From NCBI GenBank assembly GCA_029250345.1, contig JAQXFL010000003.1, positions 1 to 28,905 of the forward strand: a stretch of 28,905 nucleotides of DNA, written 5' to 3'. Positions 21,375 to 28,905 of the stretch are shown in pieces. The stretch comes from Candidatus Poseidoniaceae archaeon. GTDB taxonomy: Archaea; Thermoplasmatota; Poseidoniia; Poseidoniales; Poseidoniaceae. Positions within the stretch are counted from its first letter, which is position 1. The number at the start of each line of letters is the position of its first letter. The translations under genes were made by a program, and so were the position numbers. Under the pieces are notes generated by a model, which saw only the letters and a program-made list of their open reading frames with translations, was not told where the DNA came from and made no database searches.

Positions 21375-24300
21375 TCACTTAAATCCGAAACGGTCTTCCC
21401 CATCTTGGTTTTCTGGTCGGTTTCGAATGGAAACAAAGATGACAGCCGCACCAGCAATTGCGCATATGGCCAACAAACCAACCAGTACGCCAGTGGAGAT
21501 GAATGAACCTTCAACGCCTGGTAAAATACCGTCGTCTTCGGTCAGTTGCACTGCCAAGGATTCAGTTGGACTTACCTTGCCGAACACATCCGATGCCTGG
21601 ATGAGAATTTCATGCGTGCCCAATGGGATACTGTTCCGCACCTGCATTTCTACGGAGTAAACACCGTCGCCAGCGACTGCATCGCCGTTGGTTCCATCAT
21701 CGTACATGGTTTGCCATGTGTCTGATGATGTAAACGAAGTAAACACGCCAAGGTTCGCTCGTGCAACAAGGATTCCATCGTAGTCGTTGATTGGAACTTC
21801 CAGAACAACGGTTCTGCTTTGCTCTTGACGGATGATTGAAAGAACGCCAGGGTTGGTGATGCTTGGAGGCGTATTGAGGACGTTGATGCTGATGTCTTCC
21901 ATGACTTGATCCGAGATATGGTGAGGCCCATAGATGGCTTGGAAGCTGGTGTTCATGCCATCGGCATGCCACAGCGTGGTGAATGTTCGCTGCCCTAAAT
22001 TATCCGTGAGAACAAAGGTAAGCGCTTGTTGTCCGGGTACGGTTGATTCTGGCACTGTGAAGTTTCCTGCCCACACTCCGTTGGTGTTGGTAAGAGGGAC
22101 AAGTTCACCCCCGAGTTCTCTCAAATCAATCTCAACGCTGGAAACGCCGTGACCGTCGTAGGCTTGTGCATTGACAATCATGACCGCTCCTCGTGGTCCT
22201 GTGTCCGGCAGTATTTCCAGAGCATGCAGGCGTGGCCCTTGGTTGACGACTTCGATGTCTCCAGTGCCTGTTGCGGTAAGTCCCCACGCATCGGTTGCAG
22301 TGACATTCAGCGAGATGTTGCCAACTTCCAAACCTTGAACCAGGATACGGGTGGAGAAACGGTTGTCTCCAACGGTCGCATCGCCATCCAGTCCACGGTC
22401 GTTGAGGACGGTCATCTCTCCGCCGATAGGGGAAAGGTCGACAAGGACCGATTCGATGTTAAACTCAGCGTCGCTGATGTGGGCGACAAGTGTTCCAACG
22501 CCTCCACCCTCTCCGTACATGACGCCTTCTGCGACGTACAGTTCAACGAGGCTCGGAGCGGTATTGTTTTCAGCTGTGATGACGGATGGAGAGACGATTC
22601 GCTCAACAACTTGTGACTCAGAGAAATTGGCAGATTCGTTGCCCTCGCCGTATGGGAGTTCCAACACTCTGTTCACGCTTGAGAGCAAGCCCATGAGAGG
22701 ACCTTGATCGACGATGGAGCCGGATGCCGTTCCAACGTTTTCATACGCTCCGACCCAGTTGACGACATGAAGGTTGAATCCATCACGTGGGTCGTTACCG
22801 GTTGATTCTGCGGTGATTACGAGCGACAAACCATCTTGGTCGGCCAGTCGCACGGTGTCACCTGGAATGAGCGGAATAGGCATTAAACCGGTTTCTCGAG
22901 AGATGGTAATGTTTCCAAGAATCTCCTCGGTCTCGGGCTGCGTCGCATTCATCTGTTTCGGGCTGTTTTCTGGTCGTTCATCGCCGCTGGAAGGGTCAGC
23001 ACCTGTTTCGACCCATACCAAACGGACCGTTCGATTTTCCCAATCGGATTGCACGACTTGGTAATCCCACGATTCATTGTGAGTTGCTCCAACGCCTTGG
23101 TCATCAAAGAAATTACCGCCGTTGATACCGGTGATGTTGAACCAGGTGTCTTGGTGTATCACGTTGACCATGAATTCAACCTGTGTAGCATTGGCTTGCA
23201 TCCCTGACTCTTCAATCGTGCGCACAATACCAAACGTTCCTTGTGCATCACCAGTAATGGTTCCATCCATGTGCAAATCGTCAATGACGGTTTGACCGTC
23301 TTCAGTCAAGACATGGAAATCGTGAATCGTTCCGTTGATCGTGATACTGGCATTGTCATCTTCGTCATTCAGTCCAAATGTTCCCTTTCCAACCAGTTCA
23401 TTCTTCTCAGCCGTTCGTACGCCTTCTTCCCATCGTTCGAGGACTGTAAGACCGTCAAGAGAGATGTCCATGGCAAAGTCATCTTCGGACAATCGCATGT
23501 CAGCGAGCGCTTCAAATTGAGTGTGTTGCAACTTTCGAACTCCGTTCTCATCCCAAGTTTCGAGGAAAAAGACGCTGATATCACCGGTGACATTGAGCGT
23601 TTCTTGGTCGTCTTCATCGGTGTCGATAATTTCCAAGCCTCCCGTTGCTTCAATACGCAATCGTTCGGACAGGTCACCGTCAATCATCGAACGATTGAAC
23701 CAACCTTGAGATACATTGGCAGTGATTTCACTCACCGAAGTTCCGTCAAACGTGACCAGATGGAGCAGCCCACTGCCCTTGGCGTCGAACACTTGAGATG
23801 TCAAGACACCTGATTGAACAGTTTCGTTTTTCCATATGGAATCGAGGTTGAGGGTAAGATTGGTTGAGCTGTCGTCGGTGTTCTCAAGGGTCGTGAGCGT
23901 TCCGTTGCCAAGTTCCCATGAGTTGAGGACAACGCCTTCTCGCATTTGCCAACCTTGTCCGTTGAACGCTAGCGAGAAGCCTTGCTCTCCGTCTTCGGTC
24001 ATGTAGGTTTGGTCGAGATCCCAAGAGGTCTTCAACAGCACTTCATGGTCAGCCATCGGTTGATTCCAAGTCCCAACAGTGAACGAGCGAACGGTTTCGA
24101 GCGGTTCTGTGAGTGCAGTTCCGTCCCACGACAAGATGCTGACGCTCACGGTCACTTCATCGCCCCAGGATAAGGTTGAGTTGGTTACTGCACGAGCGAC
24201 CCGCTTTCCGTCAACAGATGACCACGAAATGAACGCTTCGTTTGCGAGTGCTTCACCGTTGCGTAGGTGTGTGATTTCGAGTTCAATTTGGTACGAACCA

Positions 24301-24473
24301 TTGTCGGCAAAAGTGACCGTGTAAGCATGCTCATTGAGACCGTTATCGCCCTTTATCCACGAGGTATTGATGCTCGGAGGGGCAGGCTGGCCTTCAGCGG
24401 TTGCAGTGTAGACCAACGGAACGAGCATCATGGTGAACAACATGATGGCGAGCGCAGGTTTTCGAATGCTCAT
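21375..24473 (-). CDS. Large secreted, C-terminally anchored surface protein with Ig-like repeats
   Basis: A 1032-residue protein. The N-terminal signal peptide (MSIRKPALAIMLFTMMLVPL, cleavage probably after a TATA stretch) and one C-terminal membrane helix (VGLLAICAIAGAAVIFV) with a short charged tail make it a cell-surface protein. The N-terminal 550 residues are beta-rich, with many NxS/T sites and a repeated Trp/Asn pattern. From about 630 on there are three Ig-like units. Two carry the calcium-loop-like motif DxGxxGDAxxGDxxxS (DRGLDGDATVGDNRFST and DDGTNGDAVAGDGVYS), as in choice-of-anchor X/chitobiase-type domains. Likely roles are adhesion, cell envelope or binding an extracellular polymer. 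It lies downstream of the polyamine operon, 66 bases after its last stop. Confidence 0.8.
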   Translation of the reverse strand: MSIRKPALAIMLFTMMLVPLVYTATAEGQPAPPSINTSWIKGDNGLNEHAYTVTFADNGSYQIELEITHLRNGEALANEAFISWSSVDGKRVARAVTNSTLSWGDEVTVSVSILSWDGTALTEPLETVRSFTVGTWNQPMADHEVLLKTSWDLDQTYMTEDGEQGFSLAFNGQGWQMREGVVLNSWELGNGTLTTLENTDDSSTNLTLNLDSIWKNETVQSGVLTSQVFDAKGSGLLHLVTFDGTSVSEITANVSQGWFNRSMIDGDLSERLRIEATGGLEIIDTDEDDQETLNVTGDISVFFLETWDENGVRKLQHTQFEALADMRLSEDDFAMDISLDGLTVLERWEEGVRTAEKNELVGKGTFGLNDEDDNASITINGTIHDFHVLTEDGQTVIDDLHMDGTITGDAQGTFGIVRTIEESGMQANATQVEFMVNVIHQDTWFNITGINGGNFFDDQGVGATHNESWDYQVVQSDWENRTVRLVWVETGADPSSGDERPENSPKQMNATQPETEEILGNITISRETGLMPIPLIPGDTVRLADQDGLSLVITAESTGNDPRDGFNLHVVNWVGAYENVGTASGSIVDQGPLMGLLSSVNRVLELPYGEGNESANFSESQVVERIVSPSVITAENNTAPSLVELYVAEGVMYGEGGGVGTLVAHISDAEFNIESVLVDLSPIGGEMTVLNDRGLDGDATVGDNRFSTRILVQGLEVGNISLNVTATDAWGLTATGTGDIEVVNQGPRLHALEILPDTGPRGAVMIVNAQAYDGHGVSSVEIDLRELGGELVPLTNTNGVWAGNFTVPESTVPGQQALTFVLTDNLGQRTFTTLWHADGMNTSFQAIYGPHHISDQVMEDISINVLNTPPSITNPGVLSIIRQEQSRTVVLEVPINDYDGILVARANLGVFTSFTSSDTWQTMYDDGTNGDAVAGDGVYSVEMQVRNSIPLGTHEILIQASDVFGKVSPTESLAVQLTEDDGILPGVEGSFISTGVLVGLLAICAIAGAAVIFVSIRNRPENQDGEDRFGFK

Positions 24474-24539
24474 GGTAGGTTGTCGTATCTACTCCTCTTC
24501 AAGACTTGCGTCTACGTGCATTCGAATCCGTTCATCGCG

Positions 24540-25496
24540 TCAAAGATCGAGAACGTATCCAAACAACAACGGTGCAACGATGGTTGCATCGCTCTCAATC
24601 ATGAACTTCGGCGTATCCACCGAGAGTTTTCCCCACGTGATTTTCTCATTTGGTGGCGCTCCGGAATATCCACCGTACGATGCACTCGATTCGCTGATTT
24701 GACAGAACCAAGACCAGAGCGGAACTTCTCGTTCCAAGTCTTGATGCAACAGAGGTACGACACAGATGGGGAAGTCTCCTGCGATGCCGCCACCAATCTG
24801 TACGAAGGCCAAAGGAAGCTGCATGTTTTCGTACCATTTCGTAAGATCAATCATGTATTCAATGCCGCTTTTGACAGTGGATGGTTTGACTTTGCCTTCA
24901 ACACATCGAGCGGCAAAGATGTTACCGAGCGTGGAGTCTTCCCATCCTGGCACAAACAACGGGAGGTCGCTTTTAGCAGCCGCTAGAAGCCACGAGTTCT
25001 CCGGCTGCGCTTCATATTCATCTTCCATGACGCCGCTGTTCAGCAATTCGTAGAAAAATTCGTGAGGTAATTTTGACGCACCTGCAGCATCAGTCTGTTG
25101 CCAACTGGACAGGATGTGATGTTCGATCTTCCGGAATGCTTCTTCTTCCGGAATGCAGGTGTCGGTGACACGGTTGAGTTTGCTCTTGAGCAGAGCCGCA
25201 TCGTCTTCAGCGGATAAGTCACGCCAATTGTCGATGCGGACATATGAATCATGGGCGACCAAATTAAACACATCTTCTTCCAAGTTCGCACCGGTGCAGG
25301 AGATTCCTGCGATGTGACCGGCACGGATCATGGGGGCAAGGCTGCGTCCAAGTTCTGCGGTGCTCATTGCCCCTGCCAATGTCAGGAACACCTTTCCACC
25401 GTTGTCGAGGAAATCGGTCAACGACGCCGCTGCTGAGGCCAATTCACCCGCATTAAAATGCCGATAATGCTCGTTCACAAAGTTTCGAACAGACAT
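24540..25496 (-). CDS. Deoxyhypusine synthase-family protein (bacterial DHS-like type)
   Basis: A 318-residue NAD-dependent enzyme that uses a lysine to carry a butylamine group from spermidine. It shows FLTLAGAMSTAELG (37-50), SCTGANLEEDVF (66-77), VPGWEDSTLGN (182-192) and SGAPPNEKITWGKL (278-291); Lys290 matches the catalytic lysine (human K329 in a WGK motif). The block GGGIAGDFPICVVP (235-248) replaces the KHH-containing loop of eIF5A-modifying enzymes, a pattern I associate with bacterial DHS-like proteins. The acceptor may be aIF5A or a diamine (homospermidine-type reaction). The start at 25496 is set by GAAGGTGA 5 bases upstream; an ATG at 25511 would overlap the SAM decarboxylase. 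One base separates it from that gene's stop. Confidence 0.85.
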   Translation of the reverse strand: MSVRNFVNEHYRHFNAGELASAAASLTDFLDNGGKVFLTLAGAMSTAELGRSLAPMIRAGHIAGISCTGANLEEDVFNLVAHDSYVRIDNWRDLSAEDDAALLKSKLNRVTDTCIPEEEAFRKIEHHILSSWQQTDAAGASKLPHEFFYELLNSGVMEDEYEAQPENSWLLAAAKSDLPLFVPGWEDSTLGNIFAARCVEGKVKPSTVKSGIEYMIDLTKWYENMQLPLAFVQIGGGIAGDFPICVVPLLHQDLEREVPLWSWFCQISESSASYGGYSGAPPNEKITWGKLSVDTPKFMIESDATIVAPLLFGYVLDL

Positions 25497-25497
25497 C

Positions 25498-25887
25498 TTA
25501 TTCACCTTCATACAGAAACCGTTCTTGGTGATGCCGTCGCTTCAAGGAAAGCAGGGGCATACATTCCATTAATCGTTGATGGAGGATATCAGCGAGTTGA
25601 TTTGGGTCTGCGTTTCCGCAAGTGAAGCAATCCAATGCAAGCCAACCCTTCTCTGAATAGCAGTGGGCAGAAACGTGGCTTTCATCGAGCAGTACGACTG
25701 CAGCAAAACCTGGCGGGGAAACTGTTCCGTCAAATTGCTCGACATGTGAATGGACGTTTCGGATATTGCATTCTTCCACGGCTTGTTCCATCAGTTCCAG
25801 CATCCATGCACCGTCGTCTTCCTGTTGACGTGCATAGCCGGTGTAATCAAGAAAAACATGGGCTCCGTGTGCTTTGAGTTGGTCCAT
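25498..25887 (-). CDS. speH: S-adenosylmethionine decarboxylase proenzyme (SpeH type)
   Basis: A 129-residue pyruvoyl enzyme that makes decarboxylated SAM, the aminopropyl donor for spermidine. The self-cleavage site is Glu69-Ser70 in LLDESHVSAHCY; Ser70 becomes the pyruvoyl group, with His75 and the acid Cys90 in CFTCGNADP. The spacing equals the Thermotoga enzyme (S63, H68, C83) shifted by 7. A short form of about 130 residues is normal for class 1B enzymes. AGAGGTGAG at 25891-25899 lies just before the ATG at 25887. It is encoded 20 bases after agmatinase and 1 base before the DHS-like gene. Confidence 0.93.
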   Translation of the reverse strand: MDQLKAHGAHVFLDYTGYARQQEDDGAWMLELMEQAVEECNIRNVHSHVEQFDGTVSPPGFAAVVLLDESHVSAHCYSEKGWLALDCFTCGNADPNQLADILHQRLMECMPLLSLKRRHHQERFLYEGE

Positions 25888-25907
25888 TTTCTCACCTCTG
25901 TGTGTTT

Positions 25908-27068
25908 TCAAGCGTTTCCAATTGTGTTGGCGAAAAAGGTAGAAGATTCTACTTCGCGGTTTTTGCCAGCCTGCGTACCGTGTGCGGCCCATCGACCTTC
26001 TCGGCGGGCTTTGGTATGGGAGACGATGGCTTTGGTCGCCAACATTGCAGCGGTAAACTCGGTGAGCGGAGAGCCCTCATGCGCCACTATTTCGTTGACA
26101 TCAGCACTGATGACGACTGCGTTCGGAGCGTTGAATACGGCTTGAATCGTTTCGATGGCTTGCCAGTACGATAATCCCCCAGGTACAGGAGTTCCGGTTG
26201 CAGGTACTAAACTTCCATCCAGTCCATCGATGTCAATGGTGAGGTGAACGGGTCCATCGAGAGTGGACAGTACGGAGAGCCAAGCTTTCCATGAATCATG
26301 CCCGTGGGTTGGAGATTGGGTGTCACGAGCGAAAAACGTCGTTATTCGTTCATCGTTTTCGATAATTTCAGCCTCTTCTTTCGAATACGCTCGAATTCCA
26401 ACTTGCAAAAGTCGTCCAACACCAAGGTCTAAACTGCGACCTGCTGCACAAGCGTGCGAGTATGCTTCGCCATCCAACTCAGGACGCAGGTCGGCATGTG
26501 CATCGATTTGAACGATGGTCAAGCGATGAAGTTCTCCATCGACGAGTGGATGCTGGCCTGCTGCATGGACCAAAGGAGGCAGAATGCCGTGTTCACCACC
26601 GAGGACGACGGGAAAACAATCCCCTTTGTACCATGGCTGGAGATACGAACTGATGTTGTCAAGTTGTTCTGCAAGGCTTCCACCTTCGCCGTTCCACTCA
26701 GGGGCGGTGTAAATGTTGAGAGAAGCAGGCAGGTCAACACCAAGTTCAGCGTCGAACAATTCGACATGACCGCTTGAGGCAATGCATGCCGTTGGACCTT
26801 GTGCAGTGCCCTGCCCGTAGGATGTTGTGAGTTCGTATGGAAGAGGCAGAACTACCACGTCCACATCTTCGCCCGTTTCGGGCAGACCGAGGAAATTACC
26901 CTCAAAATAGTCTTCGCTCACAACCCCGCCGTAACACATGTGTTCTTGAGGCTTTTGTTTGATGTGGTTTAAGACAAGTCGCCGACTGGCTTGGTTGTCT
27001 GGGAGCATTGCTGCCCCCGGATATCCGGCTTTGGAGTGGCTAAAATTACTGATTTTTCTTTGTTTCAT
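25908..27068 (-). CDS. speB: Agmatinase (ureohydrolase family)
   Basis: A 386-residue enzyme of the arginase fold. Mn ligands are His160 (VLGGEHG), Asp189-His191-Asp193 (IDAHADLR), and Asp279/Asp281 (LTIDIDGLDGS). The TGTPVPGGL loop follows, and the substrate-side SHACAAGR contains His205. Agmatinase splits agmatine into putrescine and urea; its place next to SAM decarboxylase supports this over arginase or formiminoglutamase. The N-terminus is about 45 residues longer than usual, and in-frame ATGs at residues 21 and 44 are alternative starts. The DP of the usual DxDxxDP motif is DG here. It is the first gene of the operon, with TATA-like sequences 18-50 bases upstream. Confidence 0.88.
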   Translation of the reverse strand: MKQRKISNFSHSKAGYPGAAMLPDNQASRRLVLNHIKQKPQEHMCYGGVVSEDYFEGNFLGLPETGEDVDVVVLPLPYELTTSYGQGTAQGPTACIASSGHVELFDAELGVDLPASLNIYTAPEWNGEGGSLAEQLDNISSYLQPWYKGDCFPVVLGGEHGILPPLVHAAGQHPLVDGELHRLTIVQIDAHADLRPELDGEAYSHACAAGRSLDLGVGRLLQVGIRAYSKEEAEIIENDERITTFFARDTQSPTHGHDSWKAWLSVLSTLDGPVHLTIDIDGLDGSLVPATGTPVPGGLSYWQAIETIQAVFNAPNAVVISADVNEIVAHEGSPLTEFTAAMLATKAIVSHTKARREGRWAAHGTQAGKNREVESSTFFANTIGNA

Positions 27069-27085
27069 GAAAAAACGGCGATGGG

Positions 27086-27117
27086 TCTATATGGGTCGGA
27101 TGACAATAAATTATACT
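27086..27117. promoter_or_regulatory. Divergent promoter region between speB and the DUF6015-like gene
   Basis: The near-symmetric AT run AATAAATTATAC (27106-27117) can serve as a TATA box in both directions. A second minus-strand TATA-like element, CATATAG, lies at 27087-27093. Plus-strand transcription would start near 27140, 15 bases before ATG 27155. Minus-strand transcription would start near 27083 or at the speB ATG. Confidence 0.5.
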
Positions 27118-27154
27118 GTCTGCAAGGAATTAAGCGGCGACGGGGGAATAAAAA

Positions 27155-27580
27155 ATGACAATGACATTATCAGAACTCACACGAGCGATTCAACAGCACA
27201 TCGATTTGGATATGGATGCTGAGGTCGCTCAAGGAATGGCAGAGCACGCACTTGGGTTCTTTGGATTCTACAATCGAATCATCGATAATGCCCTCGAACC
27301 GACAGACCGGAACTTGTTCTACATGTTCCAAGACTACGATTTGCTCACCACTGAATCCGAAGAAACAACGCTTTGGGACGGACGAGAATGGAGAATTCAC
27401 TATTGGAAGTTTAAGCCGGACTTGCGTGAGCGAGTCGAGGCATACATGCAACGCAACCTCGAACCTGAGGAAATCGACCCGTTCGCAGATATTTACGGCG
27501 GAAAGACCGATATCAATTCGATCTGGACTCGAGAATCTGAGAAGGTCACCAACCCGAATGCTTTCACCAGTGACTGGTGA
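27155..27580 (+). CDS. Conserved archaeal protein, DUF6015-like
   Basis: A 141-residue soluble, acidic protein with helices at the N-terminus (TLSELTRAIQQHIDLDMDAE...GMAEHALGFFGFYNRIIDN). The block LEPTDRNLFYMFQDYDLLTT is followed by EETTLWDGREWRIHYWKF. This last part matches my memory of DUF6015 proteins of Thermoplasmata, whose function is unknown; the layout suggests a small helical domain followed by a winged-helix-like beta part. The ATG at 27155 has a GGGGG about 8 bases upstream; a second ATG lies two codons later. It is divergent from the polyamine operon with a shared AT-rich promoter, so the two may be co-regulated. Confidence 0.65.
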   Translation: MTMTLSELTRAIQQHIDLDMDAEVAQGMAEHALGFFGFYNRIIDNALEPTDRNLFYMFQDYDLLTTESEETTLWDGREWRIHYWKFKPDLRERVEAYMQRNLEPEEIDPFADIYGGKTDINSIWTRESEKVTNPNAFTSDW

Positions 27581-27628
27581 AGTTACCTGTAGGCAAGCGT
27601 TTTTGATGTTTAGACGGTAGGCTCGTCC

Positions 27629-28905
27629 ATGAGAGTTGCTGTAGGCTTGGTCCTATGCTTGTTGCTGTCGAGTTTACCGGTTGCATCTGCTCAATCCGAT
27701 TCAAGCGAAGATACAGCTTGGCCAGGTGAACCTATTGACGGACACGTACACATGACTTGGGCTGCATTAACCCTCGAAGTGAACGAATGGGCGGATAACA
27801 ATCCTGACATCGTAGACCTCGTTAGCGTTGGCGAGTCCGAATTAGGTAAATCGCTGTGGGTCGTACGTTTGTCGGATTGGTCAGTCGATACGAAAGCCAA
27901 CGGCAGTGCAAAAGAAGTCGTATACATCGACGGAGGCCACCATGGTAACGAGTATCTGGGGACCTCGCTGGCTTGGTTGACAGCAAAGTACTACATTGAC
28001 GGATGGGCTGAAGGTAAGCAAGAAGTCATTGATGTTCTGCAAAACACCGAAGTGCATGTGCTCATTATGTTGAATCCGGATGGAAACGACATAGACACAC
28101 GATGGAACATCAATCAGGTTGACCTGAATCGAAATTACGATCACTATTGGAACACTTGCCCAACCACTCAACCGGGAAGCAGTGCGTTCAGTGAGTCCGA
28201 AACTGCTGCGAATTCGAATTACATGAACACTGAAGTCCCAGATGCTGATTTGTACGTCACCATGCACACCGGCGTTTGGATTATGCTCTATCCATGGGGC
28301 AAATGGCCTGAACAACCTCAGGACTGGGAGCTGTACCATCAAATCCGAGAGGATGTCAACAACGACATCTCCAGTATCCCAATCCAAAACGCCAACCAAG
28401 GCTTGTACCCCAACTGCGGAACCAGCAGAGATTACGGTTACGGTGTCATGGGATATCCAACATTCACCTTTGAAACCGATGATGAACAATTTGTCCCGGG
28501 TTCAGTTGAGAATCTCAACGAGCGGCTAGGAGAAGAATTGGAGGTCATGAAGTATTTGATTTCGAATGTGTGGTATTGGCGAGCACGATTGGATGTTCAA
28601 TCACTCGAGATTTCAGACGATGAAATTACCATTGATGTCAGCAATTACGGGCAAGCATCTGCTGCGAATGCCACTTTACGCTATGTGGATGCGAACGGAG
28701 AACCACTGTGGGAATCTTCCTTCTTCACCGTGAACGCAACCAATTCCTCCGTGATTACACTCGACGGCCAGAACCTTACGATGACTGATGACGGTTCATG
28801 GGACTTGTACTATCAAGTCCGGGTTATCAATTCTTCTCGCTGGGTTACTGAACCAATTAACGCCTCGATTCCAGTGATAATGGAAAGTGAGGAATCGAAT
28901 TTCCT
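27629..28905 (+). CDS. Secreted M14 zinc carboxypeptidase (3' end outside window)
   Basis: An open frame of 425 residues with no stop before the window end. The signal peptide MRVAVGLVLCLLLSSLPVAS ends near Ala21. Zinc ligands H105 and E108 lie in GGHHGNEY and His213 in YVTMHTG. The substrate-site block DLNRNYDHYW (165-174) and the catalytic Glu282 in TFTFETD follow. All key M14 residues are present, so it should be an active exopeptidase outside the cell, fitting a protein-degrading heterotroph. After residue 320 a beta-rich CARDB-like domain begins (LDVQSLEISDDEITIDVSNY). It starts 48 bases after the DUF6015-like stop. The C-terminus, perhaps with a membrane anchor, is not visible. Confidence 0.9.
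   Translation, partial: MRVAVGLVLCLLLSSLPVASAQSDSSEDTAWPGEPIDGHVHMTWAALTLEVNEWADNNPDIVDLVSVGESELGKSLWVVRLSDWSVDTKANGSAKEVVYIDGGHHGNEYLGTSLAWLTAKYYIDGWAEGKQEVIDVLQNTEVHVLIMLNPDGNDIDTRWNINQVDLNRNYDHYWNTCPTTQPGSSAFSESETAANSNYMNTEVPDADLYVTMHTGVWIMLYPWGKWPEQPQDWELYHQIREDVNNDISSIPIQNANQGLYPNCGTSRDYGYGVMGYPTFTFETDDEQFVPGSVENLNERLGEELEVMKYLISNVWYWRARLDVQSLEISDDEITIDVSNYGQASAANATLRYVDANGEPLWESSFFTVNATNSSVITLDGQNLTMTDDGSWDLYYQVRVINSSRWVTEPINASIPVIMESEESNF

Noticed and set aside
24540..25496. Loss of the catalytic lysine in the DHS-like protein
   Set aside because: The missing lysine is in the KHH loop. The catalytic lysine corresponds to the one in WGK near the C-terminus (human K329), which is present as Lys290.
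1..28905. CRISPR arrays, insertion sequences, prophage or toxin-antitoxin modules
   Set aside because: No regularly spaced repeats, transposase, integrase or phage structural genes were seen. The zeta-toxin-like fold of the kinase at 552 has no antitoxin beside it.

Overview
The window reads as a piece of an archaeal chromosome, most likely a marine Thermoplasmatota/Euryarchaeota of the Marine Group II (Poseidoniales) kind. The archaeal signs are an Alba chromatin protein, a stand-alone Bud32 kinase of the KEOPS complex, a UPF0200 kinase, a VirB11/FlaI-type pilus ATPase with two GspF-like platform proteins, a deoxyhypusine-synthase-family gene beside pyruvoyl SAM decarboxylase and agmatinase, and TATA boxes about 25 bases upstream of several start codons or the tRNA. 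Group-level placement is inference. Coding density is high: 31 protein genes (two cut by the window edges) and one tRNA-Gly(GCC). No gene-free stretch exceeds about 200 bases, and I saw no transposon, prophage, CRISPR array or rRNA.

Layout. 1-1217: start of an aldehyde dehydrogenase (-) and a divergent P-loop kinase (+). 1214-6277 (-): a five-gene type IV pilus/Tad-like operon (ATPase, two platform proteins, two pilin-like proteins). 6408-9522 (-): ABC exporter ATPase and permease followed by a UPF0200 nucleotide kinase. 9610-10452 (+): enoyl-CoA hydratase. 10494-10901 (-): small basic orphan protein. 11103-13525 (-): ITP/XTP pyrophosphatase, an orphan membrane protein and a CPBP intramembrane protease. 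13628-14505 (+): fluoride channel and a ferritin-like protein. 14506-15189 (-): Bud32. 15310-16428 (+): quinolinate synthase. 16411-20374 (-): small membrane protein, Mrp ATPase, DUF971 protein, and a PAP2/beta-propeller membrane protein. 20452-20814 (+): ArsC-like phosphatase/reductase. 20815-24473 (-): Alba, tRNA-Gly and a 1032-residue surface protein. 24540-27068 (-): polyamine operon (agmatinase, SAM decarboxylase, deoxyhypusine-synthase-like). 27155-28905 (+): a DUF6015-like protein and a secreted M14 carboxypeptidase running off the end.

The most unusual observation is the Mrp/DUF971 pair. The Mrp ATPase contains no cysteine at all. Where the family carries its Fe-S-binding CxxC loop, it has a roughly 35-residue insert resembling a transthyretin/carboxypeptidase-regulatory beta hairpin. 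The next gene, 10 bases downstream, encodes a DUF971 protein whose metal site appears to be four cysteines instead of the usual Cys3His. A split system, with the ATPase and the cysteine cluster carrier on separate chains, is a testable hypothesis. Other points of interest are a DHS-family enzyme that keeps the catalytic lysine but lacks the KHH motif, a pilus platform protein with a large external domain, and a lipid-phosphatase-like membrane domain fused to an external propeller.

Gene starts follow two styles. Several lead genes have a TATA box so close to the ATG that the mRNA is probably leaderless, while genes inside operons have strong Shine-Dalgarno sequences that often decide the start codon.
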